Source of the DNA: Pseudomonadota bacterium
GTDB taxonomy: Bacteria > Pseudomonadota > Alphaproteobacteria > Rhizobiales > Rhizobiaceae
DNA: 64,000 nt
Direction: 5' to 3'
Assembly (NCBI GenBank): GCA_023404095.1
Contig: JAEYDD010000045.1
Span: 34,121 to 98,120 of the forward strand
The notes beneath the pieces were generated by a model. That model was not told the DNA's origin and made no database searches. It was given only the letters and a program-made list of their open reading frames with translations. Numbering within the stretch: the stretch's first letter is position 1; each line of letters begins with the position of its first letter. Below are positions 50,317 to 59,509 of the stretch, in pieces. Made by a program: the position numbers and the translations under genes.

Positions 50317-52860
50317 TTATTTCTGTTCGATGACCTGGCCGTCCGGCGCAGCCGTCGGCAGGCGACTGCCTTCGCGGTCCGTCCACCAGCGCGACAGGAA
50401 CAGCAGGATCGGACCGCCGATGTAGATCGACGAGGATGTGGCGACGATGACGCCGAAGACCATCGGCCAGGCGAACGGCTTGACCGTGTCCCCGCCCCAG
50501 ATCGCCATCGGCAGCAGGGCCGCGGCCACGGCAACCGAGGTGAAGATGCATCGCATGATCACCTGGTTGATCGACAGGTCGATCAGTTCGGCGAACGGCA
50601 TCGACTTGTACTTGCGCAGGTTCTCGCGCATGCGGTCGTAGACCACCACCTTGTCGTTGACCGAGTAGCCGATCATCGTCAGCACGGCTGCGATCGCCGT
50701 CAGGTTGAAGTCGATCTGCATCAGCGCGAAGAAGCCGATCATCTTGGTGACGTCGAGGATCAGCGTTGCGATGGCGCCGACTGCAAAGTGCCATTCGAAG
50801 CGCCACCAGATGTAGATCAGGATCGCCAGCATGCCGAGGCCGACGGCGATGAAGCCGGACCGGGCAAGCTCGGTGCTGACGGTCGGGCCGACGACTTCGG
50901 TGCGCTCGAAGCTCGCGTCCGGTATCACCTCGAGCACGCCCTTCTGCATCTGCTGGAGCGCTGCCGTTTGCGCCTCTTCGCCGCCGGGCTGGCGCTGGAC
51001 GCGAATCAGGACCGATGTCCCCTGGCCGAACTCCTGCAGCGCGACCTCGCCGAGGTTCAGCCCCTCCATCTTCTCGCGCAGGGGCGCCAGCTCGATCGGC
51101 GTCTTGGACGTCGCCTCGACCTGAATGCCGCCGATGAAGTCGATGCCATAGTTGAGGCCCGGCTTGAGGAACAGGATGACCGAACTGATCGAAAGGAAGG
51201 CCGAGATGGCGATGGCGATGTAGCGCCGCCGCATGTAGGAGAAGTTCGGAATGCCCCACACCGCACCGAAGATCGAATGGATCTCGATCTTCTTCATCTT
51301 GCGGCGAATGACGACCTCACGCATCAGCAGGCGAACGACGGTGATGGAGGTGAACATGGAAATCGCAAGGCCGAGGATCATGGTGATCGCGAAGCCGCGC
51401 ACGGGGCCGCTGCCGAACATGAAGAGCAGGATCATGCCGACCATCGTCGTCATGTTGCCGTCGACGATGGTCGCGTAGGCCTTGTTGAAGCCGACATCGA
51501 GCGCCTTCATCGCACCGGAGCCGGTGGCCGTTTCCTCGCGGATACGTGCGTTAATCAGGATGTTCGCATCCACCGCCATGCCGATGCCGAGAATGATACC
51601 CGCGATACCGGGCAAGGTCAGCGTCGAACCGAGCAGGCCGAGAAAACCGATGGTCATGACCGTGTGCAGGACCAGACCGACGACGGCGATGATCCCCCAG
51701 GCGCTGTAGAGGCCGACCATCATGACAACGACAAGCGCAAGACCGGCGAGACCGGTGTAGAGGCCCATGCGGATCGAGTCGCTGCCGAGGTTAGGGCCAA
51801 CGGTACGTTCCTCGATGATCGTGAGCGGCGCGGGCAGCGCACCCGAACGAAGCAGCGCGGAGAGGACGGTGGCTTCCTGCGGAGTGAAGTTGCCGCTGAT
51901 CTGGCCCTGGCCGCCGAGGATCGGCTCACGGATCACAGGTGCGGTCAGCACCTTGCCGTCAAGGACGATCGCAAAGGGACGGCCGACATTGGCCTTGGTG
52001 ATTTCGCCGAACTGGCGCGCACCGGTCGTATCAAACGTGAAGGAGACGATGGGCTCGTTGGTGCGCTGATCGAAGCCGGCCTTGGCATCGGCCAGCCGGT
52101 CGCCGGAAATCGCGACGCGATCTTCGATCGCATACTTGTTGCCGTCGTTGGCACCCGGCAGGATCGTCACGCCGCGCGGCGCCACGCCGTTGGGGTCGAC
52201 GGACGAATCCAGCATATGGAAGCTCATCTGCGCGGTCGAGCCGAGAAGCTGGCGCAACCGGGTCGGATCCTGCAGACCGGGAAGCTGGACGAGGATGCGG
52301 TCGCCGCCCACGCGCTGGATCAGCGGCTCGGCCACGCCGACCTGGTCGACACGTCGCCGGATGATCTCGAGGCTCTGGTCGACCGCTGCGGTCATCCGAT
52401 CGGCGAGGCCCGCTTCGGTGAGCTTGACGGTGATCGTCGTGCCGGACGTCTGGACGTCGATGTCCGACGTTCCGCCACCGAAGCCGAGCGTTCCCGTGGG
52501 AGCGGCGAGCTTGCGCACTTCGGTCAGGACCTTGTCGAAAGCCGCCTGGTCGGCAAGCGTGATGACCAGCGCATCGCCGTTCAGGCGCGCCGCGGATGCC
52601 CGCTCACCGGCGGTGCGCAGGATGCCGCGGGCATCGTTCAGCAGCACGTCCATGCGTGCCTTCGTCAGGGCCGCCGAATCCACCTCGAGAACGAGGTGCG
52701 AGCCGCCCTTGAGGTCGAGGCCGAGGGTCACCGGCTTTGCCGGCAGGTATCCGCCGAAACGCTCGAGCTGCGATGGCGTCAGGACATTGGGTACGGCGGT
52801 GAGGACGCCGAAAAGAATGATGACAATATAGGCCAGGAGGGCCCATCTGGATGTGCGCAT
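50317..52860 (-). CDS. secDF: Fused protein translocase subunit SecDF
   Basis: 847 aa, SecD (about 1-530) and SecF (about 550-847) in one chain. Uses the proton gradient to help pull proteins across the inner membrane after SecA/SecYEG. SecD landmarks: TLGLDLKGGSHLVLEVDSAA, VIREPILGGQGQISGNFTPQ, IAGIILGIGMAVDANILINARIREE; SecF: PGLNYGIDFIGGIQVEATSK, TMIGYSVNDKVVVYDRMREN. 12 predicted spans. Fused SecDF is usual in Rhizobiales. No yajC gene lies directly upstream; a short membrane-anchored hypothetical does. Confidence 0.97.
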   Translation of the reverse strand: MRTSRWALLAYIVIILFGVLTAVPNVLTPSQLERFGGYLPAKPVTLGLDLKGGSHLVLEVDSAALTKARMDVLLNDARGILRTAGERASAARLNGDALVITLADQAAFDKVLTEVRKLAAPTGTLGFGGGTSDIDVQTSGTTITVKLTEAGLADRMTAAVDQSLEIIRRRVDQVGVAEPLIQRVGGDRILVQLPGLQDPTRLRQLLGSTAQMSFHMLDSSVDPNGVAPRGVTILPGANDGNKYAIEDRVAISGDRLADAKAGFDQRTNEPIVSFTFDTTGARQFGEITKANVGRPFAIVLDGKVLTAPVIREPILGGQGQISGNFTPQEATVLSALLRSGALPAPLTIIEERTVGPNLGSDSIRMGLYTGLAGLALVVVMMVGLYSAWGIIAVVGLVLHTVMTIGFLGLLGSTLTLPGIAGIILGIGMAVDANILINARIREETATGSGAMKALDVGFNKAYATIVDGNMTTMVGMILLFMFGSGPVRGFAITMILGLAISMFTSITVVRLLMREVVIRRKMKKIEIHSIFGAVWGIPNFSYMRRRYIAIAISAFLSISSVILFLKPGLNYGIDFIGGIQVEATSKTPIELAPLREKMEGLNLGEVALQEFGQGTSVLIRVQRQPGGEEAQTAALQQMQKGVLEVIPDASFERTEVVGPTVSTELARSGFIAVGLGMLAILIYIWWRFEWHFAVGAIATLILDVTKMIGFFALMQIDFNLTAIAAVLTMIGYSVNDKVVVYDRMRENLRKYKSMPFAELIDLSINQVIMRCIFTSVAVAAALLPMAIWGGDTVKPFAWPMVFGVIVATSSSIYIGGPILLFLSRWWTDREGSRLPTAAPDGQVIEQK

Positions 52861-52966
52861 GGAATAATCCGCTTCATGTGCGATGGAGCGCCGAGCCCTT
52901 GGCCGTTCCGCTCCGGTAACTGATGGAAAAATCGGCGCGCGCGCCGAAACCGGTCTTAGAAGACCG

Positions 52967-53419
52967 TCAGAGCTTCAGGACTGGAGGCGCCCTGCCCTCG
53001 AACTGGTGCCGCGGCGTGCCCGCCGGCACCAGGCCGACGCGCGCCGGCACCTTCGCGTCACCGGTCTTCGACAGACCGATGCCCGGGGCGTCCGTGGACA
53101 GAAGGGCGAAGTCGGGGAGAGGATCCCCGCCGGCACCCGTCGACTTGACCTTGAAGGCGCGCCGATCCGTACTGCTGCCAGCCACGTGCCAGGTGTCGCT
53201 GCTGCCCGATCCGCCGCCGGCCGAACGCGGCTGCGGGGCGTTGCGTTGCGCCAGCTTTTCGGCTGCCGAACGCGAGACGGACGGATCGGAGGAGGACCGG
53301 AAAGAGATCTTGCGTTCCAGCGTGACGAACTGGCCAACGGCGAGCGCAAGCATGAGGAGCAGTGCACCGAGGAAACCCCGATGCCGTTCCGTCACGCCGC
53401 TGTAATGCCCATTGGTCAT
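52967..53419 (-). CDS. Hypothetical single-pass membrane protein upstream of secDF
   Basis: 150 aa from the ATG at 53419 (MTNGHYSGVTERHRG); frame open to 53473 but with no reason to begin earlier. One N-terminal span (FLGALLLMLALAVGQFVTL), then a Ser/Gly-rich, proline-containing tail that is probably periplasmic (SSDPSVSRSAAEKLAQRN, RSAGGGSGSSDTWHVAG). No domain recognised. Same strand as secDF, 106 bp upstream; a role in secretion is only a guess from position. Confidence 0.6.
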   Translation of the reverse strand: MTNGHYSGVTERHRGFLGALLLMLALAVGQFVTLERKISFRSSSDPSVSRSAAEKLAQRNAPQPRSAGGGSGSSDTWHVAGSSTDRRAFKVKSTGAGGDPLPDFALLSTDAPGIGLSKTGDAKVPARVGLVPAGTPRHQFEGRAPPVLKL

Positions 53420-53737
53420 GCCGTTCGCCCGTTGCCGCTTCGGATCGGACCGAAGCACCGTGCCAAGAACCATCGGCGGTCCGTCAAGTCAACCCCGGAG
53501 CCTGCCTGAGGCCTCCCAAGCGATATGTTTCACTACCTGCCCGCTGTCGACGGCCACGCGGACGACACTGACGCCTGCGACAGAATCGCGCTGCCGCTGG
53601 AGAAACGCAACTGTGATTTTGCGATTTGCGGAACAGGCCCCATATGCGGACCGCCGTAACCGGGCGCCGCAGCCGTTACATTGCGGTCACCTCGCCGGCG
53701 TAACCTCACAGCCGACGCCGCCAGCATAAGGGATTCC
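53420..53737. other. 318-bp divergent region before the ExoD-family gene
   Basis: No supported gene. It should hold the divergent promoters of the membrane-anchored hypothetical and the ExoD-family gene. I see no strong hexamer pair or inverted repeat. Confidence 0.4.
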
Positions 53738-54400
53738 ATGATCGACGAAACGCCGGGAGACGAGTTCTCGAAAGAGGCGACAGGGGCCTCCGAACCGCAA
53801 CGACGCCGTTTCTCGACCATCCTGAGCGAGCTTGCCGACGACACGGCACGCGAGAGGATATCCGTCGGCGACATCCTCGCGGCCATGGGCGATCGCGCCT
53901 TCGGCGCACTGATGCTGATCTTTGCGCTGCCGAACATCCTGCCGACGCCGCCCGGCACTTCTGCCATTCTCGGCGCTCCGCTGGTCGTGCTGACGGCACA
54001 GATGACGGTCGGCCTGAGGCCCTGGCTGCCGAAGGTGATCGCCAACCGGTCGATGCTGACGAAGGACTTCGCCTCGATCGTCAGGCGGCTGCAGCCCTGG
54101 CTCCAGCGGGCCGAGCGCCTGCTTCGCCCGAGGATGAGCTATCTGACGACACCGCCGGCCGAGTATGTCGTCGGCGCGGTCTGCCTCGTGCTGGCGGTCA
54201 TCCTCTTCCTGCCGATGCCGCTCGGCAACATCCTGCCGGCGCTGGCGATTTCGCTTGCCGCCTTCGGCATTCTGGAGCGCGACGGGGCGTGGGTTATCGC
54301 CGGCCTCATCGTCGCGGTGGTCGCCATCATCGTGGTGGGGGGCGCCATCGTTGCCGCGACGCTGGCGTTCCTACTGCTCCTGCGGCAATTCATGCCCTGA
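53738..54400 (+). CDS. ExoD-family membrane protein
   Basis: 220 aa from the ATG at 53738 (MIDETPGDEFSKEATGASEP). Cytoplasmic N-terminus with RRRFSTILSELADDTARERISVGDILAAMGDRAFGALMLIFALPN, then LPTPPGTSAILGAPLVVLTA and three C-terminal spans (VVGAVCLVLAVILFLPMPLG, LPALAISLAAFGILE, VVAIIVVGGAIVAATLAFLL). This is the ExoD family; in Sinorhizobium meliloti exoD affects exopolysaccharide production and alkali tolerance, mechanism unclear. Lone gene, convergent with the YhaN-like gene. Confidence 0.88.
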   Translation: MIDETPGDEFSKEATGASEPQRRRFSTILSELADDTARERISVGDILAAMGDRAFGALMLIFALPNILPTPPGTSAILGAPLVVLTAQMTVGLRPWLPKVIANRSMLTKDFASIVRRLQPWLQRAERLLRPRMSYLTTPPAEYVVGAVCLVLAVILFLPMPLGNILPALAISLAAFGILERDGAWVIAGLIVAVVAIIVVGGAIVAATLAFLLLLRQFMP

Positions 54401-54437
54401 GACGAGACGACGCCGACATGAACGCGAAGCGACGAGT

Positions 54438-56429
54438 TCAAAGCGCGTGAATGACGACTTCCGGGCAGGCCTCGCGGGCGATGTCGCGCAGATGCTGGTG
54501 GTGCGTCAGGTAGATCACCTGCCCCACCTTCGACATCTCAGCCATCAAACGAAAGGTATTCAGCGACCTGCCGTCGTCGAAGGTCTCCATGATATCGTCG
54601 GCCACGAAGGGCAGGATCTCGCGGTTGGCCGCAATCTCGTGATAGCCGGCGACGCGCAACGCCAGATAGAGCTGGAAGCGCGTCCCCTTGGACAGTTCGC
54701 GCGCAAGCTTGGTGCCTCCGGCGGCAGCGGTCGCCACCAGAATCTCCTGGTCCTTCTCCACAATGGTGGCGAGACCTGCATATTCCCCGCCGCTGATCGT
54801 GCGGAACGCATCCGAGGCATGGCGCATCATCGCGCTGCGATGGCGCTCGCGGTAGAGCCTGAGCGCGGCTTCTGTCGCAAGGATGCCGGCACGGGTTGCA
54901 AGATATCCCCTCGACCTTTCGGCGAGGTCCATGAGAAGTGTGCGGCGCTGCTCCTCCAGCATGGCCGCCGTGCCGTCGGCACCGATCGCGGCCAGTTCCT
55001 CGTTCGCCTTGATCCTTGCCGCATGCGCCTCGCGAACTTCTGCATCCCTGTCCTCGTGCAAGGCGCGCAGGCGATCCTTGTCGGCAAGGAGTTCGCCTTC
55101 GTCGGTGGCAATCAACGCCGCTTCGGCTTCCTCCGCACTTGCCGCCAGCATCTGCCGGGCAAGATCGTGGGCGGTATCGTCGACGCGCTGCCTCAGTTCC
55201 TCGCGCTCCCTGTAGCGCTCCAGTGCGAACGAAGCCTCGGAAAGCGTGTCGCAGCCGAGCGCGCTGCAGATATCGCGCAAGCGCTGGCCATGGATCGCGC
55301 TGCGCTCCTCCAGCGCGCTGCGCTCCTTCTCGAGCCGGTCGAGCTCGGCCTCGAGATCCTTCCGGCGCGCCCGCATGTCCCGGGCGCGCTGCAGGCGCTC
55401 TGACAGTGCCTTGACTGTGCCGAGCGCATCGGCAGCCGGCTCGTCACCTGCCTGCGCCGCCAGTTTGGTTGCGCGGCGGCGATAATCCGCCTCGTCGCGG
55501 CGCATGCCATCGATGCGGCGGTCGAGCTCGCGGCGCGCCTCCACCAGGCGGGAAAGCGCGTGGATGAGCGGCAGACGTTCGCCCGCGCGAGCAGCATCGC
55601 GTGCAAGGCCGGCCGCATCAAGCCACGTGCCCTCGCAGGCAGCGGCCCATGCCGCGCGCCAGTCCTCTACGGCGGCCTGTGCCACCTTCAGCGCCGCCGT
55701 GCGCTCCGCAAGACGCTGTTTCGTCGATCGATGCGCCTCGGCGGCGGCCTGCCGGCGGGCGCTGCTGTCGGCCAGCGCATCGGCCCGTTCCTGGGCGAGA
55801 TCGAGCAGTTCGTCCAGCACTGCCGCTGATATCGCATCGGGCTCCCGCATCCCGAGCGCGGCAGCAAGGCGACACGCAAGCCCCCCTGCCTCCCGCTCGG
55901 CGAGGTCAAGACCCGCCTCGCGCCCGGACGCGCGTTCGGCATCCGCCAGCGCAATGGCGCGCCGTTCAAGCCAGCGTTCGATCCTCTCCAGTTCACCAAG
56001 AACGGTCTCCAGCGCACCGGCGACGGCATGCGGGTCCTCATCGGCGCTGTCGTCCGGCCGGGAAACCGCTGCGGCGCCAAGCGAGGCGGTGGCAAGCCTG
56101 CCCGCCCGGCGGGCGGCCGAAGCTCCCCGGGTCAGATGCGTAAACGCGACCGGCAAGCCGCAGCGCGCGACGATCGCTTCGGTCCGCGCAATTGCCGCGA
56201 CGCCGTCACCGGCGACACGCCGCAGTTCATCCTGTAGCGCTTCCAGCCGCGCCTCACCCTCGGCAATCACCTTTTCCGCCAGCCGCAGCTCCGAAAGCCG
56301 GTCGGCCTGCGCCAGCCGTTGCGCGGCGGCGCGGTCATCGTCCAGCAGCGCCATCTCGAAGTGATGGGCCGAGGTGGCGTCCAGGGCTGCGCGATGCGCC
56401 TGCCAGGCCTCGTCGCGCTGCGCTCGCAA
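54438..56429 (-). CDS. YhaN-like ATPase, C-terminal part (separated by a frameshift)
   Basis: 663 aa from a TTG, but the frame stays open upstream of it (GYGADAPLIGDDEAEALRAQ) and continues the preceding ORF after a one-base shift at about 56474-56477. Long coiled coil (DRLEKERSALEERSAIHGQR, and many Ala/Arg/Glu heptads), then the C-terminal ABC half: GGEYAGLATIVEKDQE, ELSKGTRFQLYLALRVAGYHEI (signature-like LSKGT), LPFVADDIMETFDDGRSLNTF (Walker B with Asp-Asp) and QVIYLTHHQHLRDIA. Partner of the SbcD/YhaO-like nuclease. Whether a separate polypeptide is made from the TTG is unknown. Confidence 0.75.
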   Translation of the reverse strand: MRAQRDEAWQAHRAALDATSAHHFEMALLDDDRAAAQRLAQADRLSELRLAEKVIAEGEARLEALQDELRRVAGDGVAAIARTEAIVARCGLPVAFTHLTRGASAARRAGRLATASLGAAAVSRPDDSADEDPHAVAGALETVLGELERIERWLERRAIALADAERASGREAGLDLAEREAGGLACRLAAALGMREPDAISAAVLDELLDLAQERADALADSSARRQAAAEAHRSTKQRLAERTAALKVAQAAVEDWRAAWAAACEGTWLDAAGLARDAARAGERLPLIHALSRLVEARRELDRRIDGMRRDEADYRRRATKLAAQAGDEPAADALGTVKALSERLQRARDMRARRKDLEAELDRLEKERSALEERSAIHGQRLRDICSALGCDTLSEASFALERYREREELRQRVDDTAHDLARQMLAASAEEAEAALIATDEGELLADKDRLRALHEDRDAEVREAHAARIKANEELAAIGADGTAAMLEEQRRTLLMDLAERSRGYLATRAGILATEAALRLYRERHRSAMMRHASDAFRTISGGEYAGLATIVEKDQEILVATAAAGGTKLARELSKGTRFQLYLALRVAGYHEIAANREILPFVADDIMETFDDGRSLNTFRLMAEMSKVGQVIYLTHHQHLRDIAREACPEVVIHAL

Positions 56430-56452
56430 CGCCTCCGCTTCGTCGTCGCCGA

Positions 56453-58045
56453 TCAGCGGCGCATCCGCTCCATACCCGCGCGTCGGCCCGACAGGTCCCG
56501 CTCGGTCAACCGGGTCTGCTCGTCAATCTGGGCAACCGTTTCGATATGGCGCCGGATCGCCTGCCGGAGAGCATCGATCGTCTCGCGTCCCGGGGCATCA
56601 AGCGCGCGCAACGCCTCCAGATCGCCGCGCCACTGCAGATTCGCAAGCGCGGAAGATAACGCCTGCCTCGCGGCTGTGACGTCGCGTTCGGCCTCGCGCA
56701 ACCGCGCGGCACTCTGTCGCCCGAGCCGGATCAGCCTCGTCAGGCCCTCGCGCGCCGCGTCGCCGTCTGGCGCTTCGTCGGAAGCGCCGGCGCGTTCGGC
56801 CGCTTCCTCCTCCACCGCAAGGGCGCGAACTGCCTCTTCTTCCTCACGCCCAGCTGCCGCAAGCCGCTCGTCGATACCGGAACGGGATGCGGCAAGACCC
56901 GACAACACCTCGGCGCGATCCGCCGGCAGTACGAGGGAAGACGTATCCATTTCGGGGGGAATGCCGAGCAGGACGCGCTTCTCGGCGATTTCCGCGTCAA
57001 TGCGTTCGCGTTCGCCGACCCGCCCGTCGAGGTCGATGCGGGCGGTGCGATAGCGTGCCTCGAGATCCGAACCAGCGAGATCGACGATGTCGGCCTCGAG
57101 CAGCAGGACCGGCGGATCGGCTGAAATGCCCTTCAGGGATTGGCCCCGCTGGTCGAATTCGGCCTGGAGGCTTTCGCGGCGAGCGGCCAATTCGGCTTCC
57201 TGCAGCATCAACTGGTTGACGGTTGCCGCCCACTCCCGCGGTGGCGTTTCTCCCAGGTCGTATGCATCAAGTTGGGCGCGAAGGGCGCGAAGCCGGTGCA
57301 GCAGCGGTATCGCCGCCAGCTTGCGCTCTATCTCGTCGAGCTGCCGCCTGGCCTCGCCGCGCTTTTGAAACGCATCGTCATAGGCTGCTGTGGAGGCTTC
57401 AAGCTGGCGGGTCAGGGCGCCGTATTCCCGCGCTGCGACATCGACCTCCTGCCTCTTCTTCTTGAGCTCCTCGATGTCTGCCTTCATGGCCGAAAGCTGG
57501 TGCTTTCGCCCCTGCGGCCGGAAGAAGGCATCGGCCTCGGCCCTCAGGCGTTCCAGCCCCGCACCGACGCCAGAAAGGCCGGAACTTGCGGAAAAGAGCA
57601 GCGCGCCGAGCTCGCCCTCGCTCTTGAGGATGCTTTCGCCGCCGCGCTCGATGCTGTCGTCATCGAGCGAGAACATCAGCTGGTAGGCCTGACGGTCCAT
57701 GCCGCCGAGCGCCGCGGCGAAAAGCGTATCCGGCAAGGACCTGTCATCCGGAGCAACGAGCGAGCCCTGCCGCCGCTTCAGGCGCGCCACCTCGTGGCGT
57801 TCCGCGCCTATGGTGACGTCGCCGCCCACCCGCATCGTCGGATAGGGATGGAGGAAGCCGTATGCACTCTGCGCCTCGATGCCGAAGAGAAGATCGAGGT
57901 AGGCGGAAAACAGCGTCGACTTGCCGGCCTCGTTCGGACCGTAGACAAGGTGGAAATCGGCCGCGCCCTGTCGTCCCGGGCCGAAATCCAGGCTCTTGTC
58001 GGTAAACTTGCCGTAGCGGGAAAGATCGAGCCGGTTCAGGCGCAT
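56453..58045 (-). CDS. YhaN-like ATPase, N-terminal part (ends at frameshift)
   Basis: 530 aa. MRLNRLDLSRYGKFTDKSLD opens an SMC/RecF-like ABC domain with Walker A GPNEAGKSTLF (about residues 36-45) and YDAFQKRGEARRQLDEIE coiled coil further on. The pattern (FHLVYGPNEAGKSTLFSAYL, then IEAQSAYGFLHPYPTMRVGG) is that of the YhaN/SbcC relatives that pair with a metallophosphoesterase. Its ATG overlaps the stop of that nuclease gene (TGATG at 58043-58047). Ends prematurely relative to the family, in the middle of the coiled coil. Confidence 0.8.
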   Translation of the reverse strand: MRLNRLDLSRYGKFTDKSLDFGPGRQGAADFHLVYGPNEAGKSTLFSAYLDLLFGIEAQSAYGFLHPYPTMRVGGDVTIGAERHEVARLKRRQGSLVAPDDRSLPDTLFAAALGGMDRQAYQLMFSLDDDSIERGGESILKSEGELGALLFSASSGLSGVGAGLERLRAEADAFFRPQGRKHQLSAMKADIEELKKKRQEVDVAAREYGALTRQLEASTAAYDDAFQKRGEARRQLDEIERKLAAIPLLHRLRALRAQLDAYDLGETPPREWAATVNQLMLQEAELAARRESLQAEFDQRGQSLKGISADPPVLLLEADIVDLAGSDLEARYRTARIDLDGRVGERERIDAEIAEKRVLLGIPPEMDTSSLVLPADRAEVLSGLAASRSGIDERLAAAGREEEEAVRALAVEEEAAERAGASDEAPDGDAAREGLTRLIRLGRQSAARLREAERDVTAARQALSSALANLQWRGDLEALRALDAPGRETIDALRQAIRRHIETVAQIDEQTRLTERDLSGRRAGMERMRR

Positions 58046-59322
58046 CAGGCCCTCTCCCCCTCTCCGCCCGACGCCAGCTTCGGGAGGATTTCGGCTGCGC
58101 CGCGCGCCGCGGCAAGCGCGAGCAGCGCCTCCTCCCCTTCTTCGTCCGCCCCAAGAAGATCCCGCACCTCCCGCGGCAATTGCGCCATCAGGGCGGTCAG
58201 CGTCTCGCGCAACTCGATCGCATAGGCGTGCGATGGAAGAATATCGCGCTCGATGATCGCCGCGAGTTCGGCAAGCGCGCCAACGTCATCACCGGACTGC
58301 GTCTCGATCCCGCGGCTGACGGCAAGCTCGACCGATTCGATCCAGCAGCCGCCGATACCGTCTGCGACCGCCTGCAATTCCGCCGACAGGAGGTCCTGGT
58401 CGCGCTGCAGGCGCCAGCCGAGCGGCGTAGCACCGGCGAGGGTGATACGGCAGACGAGGTGGTCTGCATGTGCCCCATGCTTTGCCTGCTCCAGCCGCTG
58501 TCGGACCGTCCGCAACATTGCATGCCACTCGTCGATGCCGGCGACATCTACCGTCACCCGCTCGAAAGCCGCGATCGCCAGAAAGCGTTCATCCAGCGAA
58601 AAACTGCCCGCCTCGTCTATCGTGACGAGCGTGACGGATTTCGAGCCGGCCTCATTGATGTCGCGCCCCTGCGGAATGCCCGGCATGACGACGAAAGGTC
58701 GCTCCAGATGGACACCGCGCTGGTGGATGTGGCCGAGCGCCCAGTAGTCGAAACCATGCGCCGCAAGGTCGGCGATGCTGGCGGGCGCATAGTTGTCATG
58801 GCGGGTGGAGCCAGCAAGGCTCGTATGCATCAGGCCGATATTGATCGCGTCGGCGACAGGCGCACGGTAGGATGGCAGCAGGCTTGCCGGGGCATGCGGC
58901 TGGCCGAAGCTGATGCCGTGCATGTGGACCTCCCGGCCGTTTTCAAGCGCGCCCGCCTTCACGGGCCGCCCGCGTCCGTCGAAGACGTGGACGTTGTCCG
59001 GAAACGTCAGCTCCCGGGTAATCTGCGACTGGGCATCGTGATTGCCGCGGATGATGAAGGCGCGAATACCTGCGGCCTGCAGCCGCCGCATCTGCGCGAC
59101 GAGGAACAGCGCGGTCGACATCGATGTCTGCGCCCCGTCGTAGAGATCGCCCGCGACGACGAGGGCATGCGCCTCCTCGCTGATGGCAAGGTCGACGATC
59201 CGCTCAAGGGTCCGCCGCGTCGCGCCCCGCACAAGCTCGGCCAGTTCGCCGTTGCGCAAGGCGAGCGAAGCGATCGGCGAATCGAGATGCAGGTCGGCGG
59301 TGTGAACGAAGCGAAAGGGCAT
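58045..59322 (-). CDS. SbcD/Mre11-like DNA repair metallophosphoesterase (YhaO-like)
   Basis: 425 aa. Phosphoesterase motifs in order: RFVHTADLHLDSPIASLAL, VVAGDLYDG, FIIRGNHDAQSQ, GLMHTSLAG and YWALGHIHQRG. This is the Mre11/SbcD/YhaO fold, a manganese nuclease acting on DNA ends with a Rad50-like ATPase; the next gene codes that partner. The C-terminal half carries capping sequences without recognised domains. Starts at ATG 59322; no promoter assigned. Confidence 0.9.
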   Translation of the reverse strand: MPFRFVHTADLHLDSPIASLALRNGELAELVRGATRRTLERIVDLAISEEAHALVVAGDLYDGAQTSMSTALFLVAQMRRLQAAGIRAFIIRGNHDAQSQITRELTFPDNVHVFDGRGRPVKAGALENGREVHMHGISFGQPHAPASLLPSYRAPVADAINIGLMHTSLAGSTRHDNYAPASIADLAAHGFDYWALGHIHQRGVHLERPFVVMPGIPQGRDINEAGSKSVTLVTIDEAGSFSLDERFLAIAAFERVTVDVAGIDEWHAMLRTVRQRLEQAKHGAHADHLVCRITLAGATPLGWRLQRDQDLLSAELQAVADGIGGCWIESVELAVSRGIETQSGDDVGALAELAAIIERDILPSHAYAIELRETLTALMAQLPREVRDLLGADEEGEEALLALAAARGAAEILPKLASGGEGERA

Positions 59323-59422
59323 GACCGACCTTCCCGCAGGGATTGGCCGATGGTCAATGGCCCGCCGAAACAGTCACCAGCTTATTCACGCACGAATACT
59401 GCAGCACGCCCGGGCGGATACT

Positions 59423-59509
59423 GAACCATTGTTCAACAAATCGAACCATTCTTCACGAAAGCGCTTCAATTCTTTTGACATGGTCCCTCAATATATATAA
59501 GGTGCTGGC
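59423..59509 (+). promoter_or_regulatory. Repeated operator and promoter of the MarR gene
   Basis: GAACCATTGTTCA (59423-59435) and GAACCATTCTTCA (59443-59455) are near-identical direct repeats 20 bp apart, each a GAAC-N4-GTTC-like half-palindrome. Downstream are TTGACA (59475-59480) and an AT-rich -10 (TATAAG 59496-59501). The predicted start lies within a few bases of the ATG at 59510. Likely autoregulatory MarR sites. Confidence 0.55.

Larger units (their letters stand above)
54438..58045 (-). pseudogene. YhaN-like AAA ATPase gene interrupted by a one-base frameshift (whole locus)
   Basis: The two open frames 56453-58045 and 54438-56429 carry the N- and C-terminal halves of one SbcC/Rad50-like protein. 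The first frame leaves homology after SGRRAG and stops four codons past (TGA at 56453-56455), while the second frame, one base back, continues without a stop across the junction as GYGADAPLIGDDEAEA. A single missing base, a sequencing error in a GGG run, or a frameshift-dependent product would all explain this. Confidence 0.7.

Noticed and set aside
50788..52923. 711-codon plus-strand frame opposite secDF
   Set aside because: Antisense shadow of SecDF, full of Asp/His/Arg low-complexity sequence and without any domain.
59423..59455. GAAC/GTTC motifs as an SOS box before the MarR gene
   Set aside because: The spacing is not GAAC-N7-GAAC or GTTC-N7-GTTC; the repeats fit MarR operators better.
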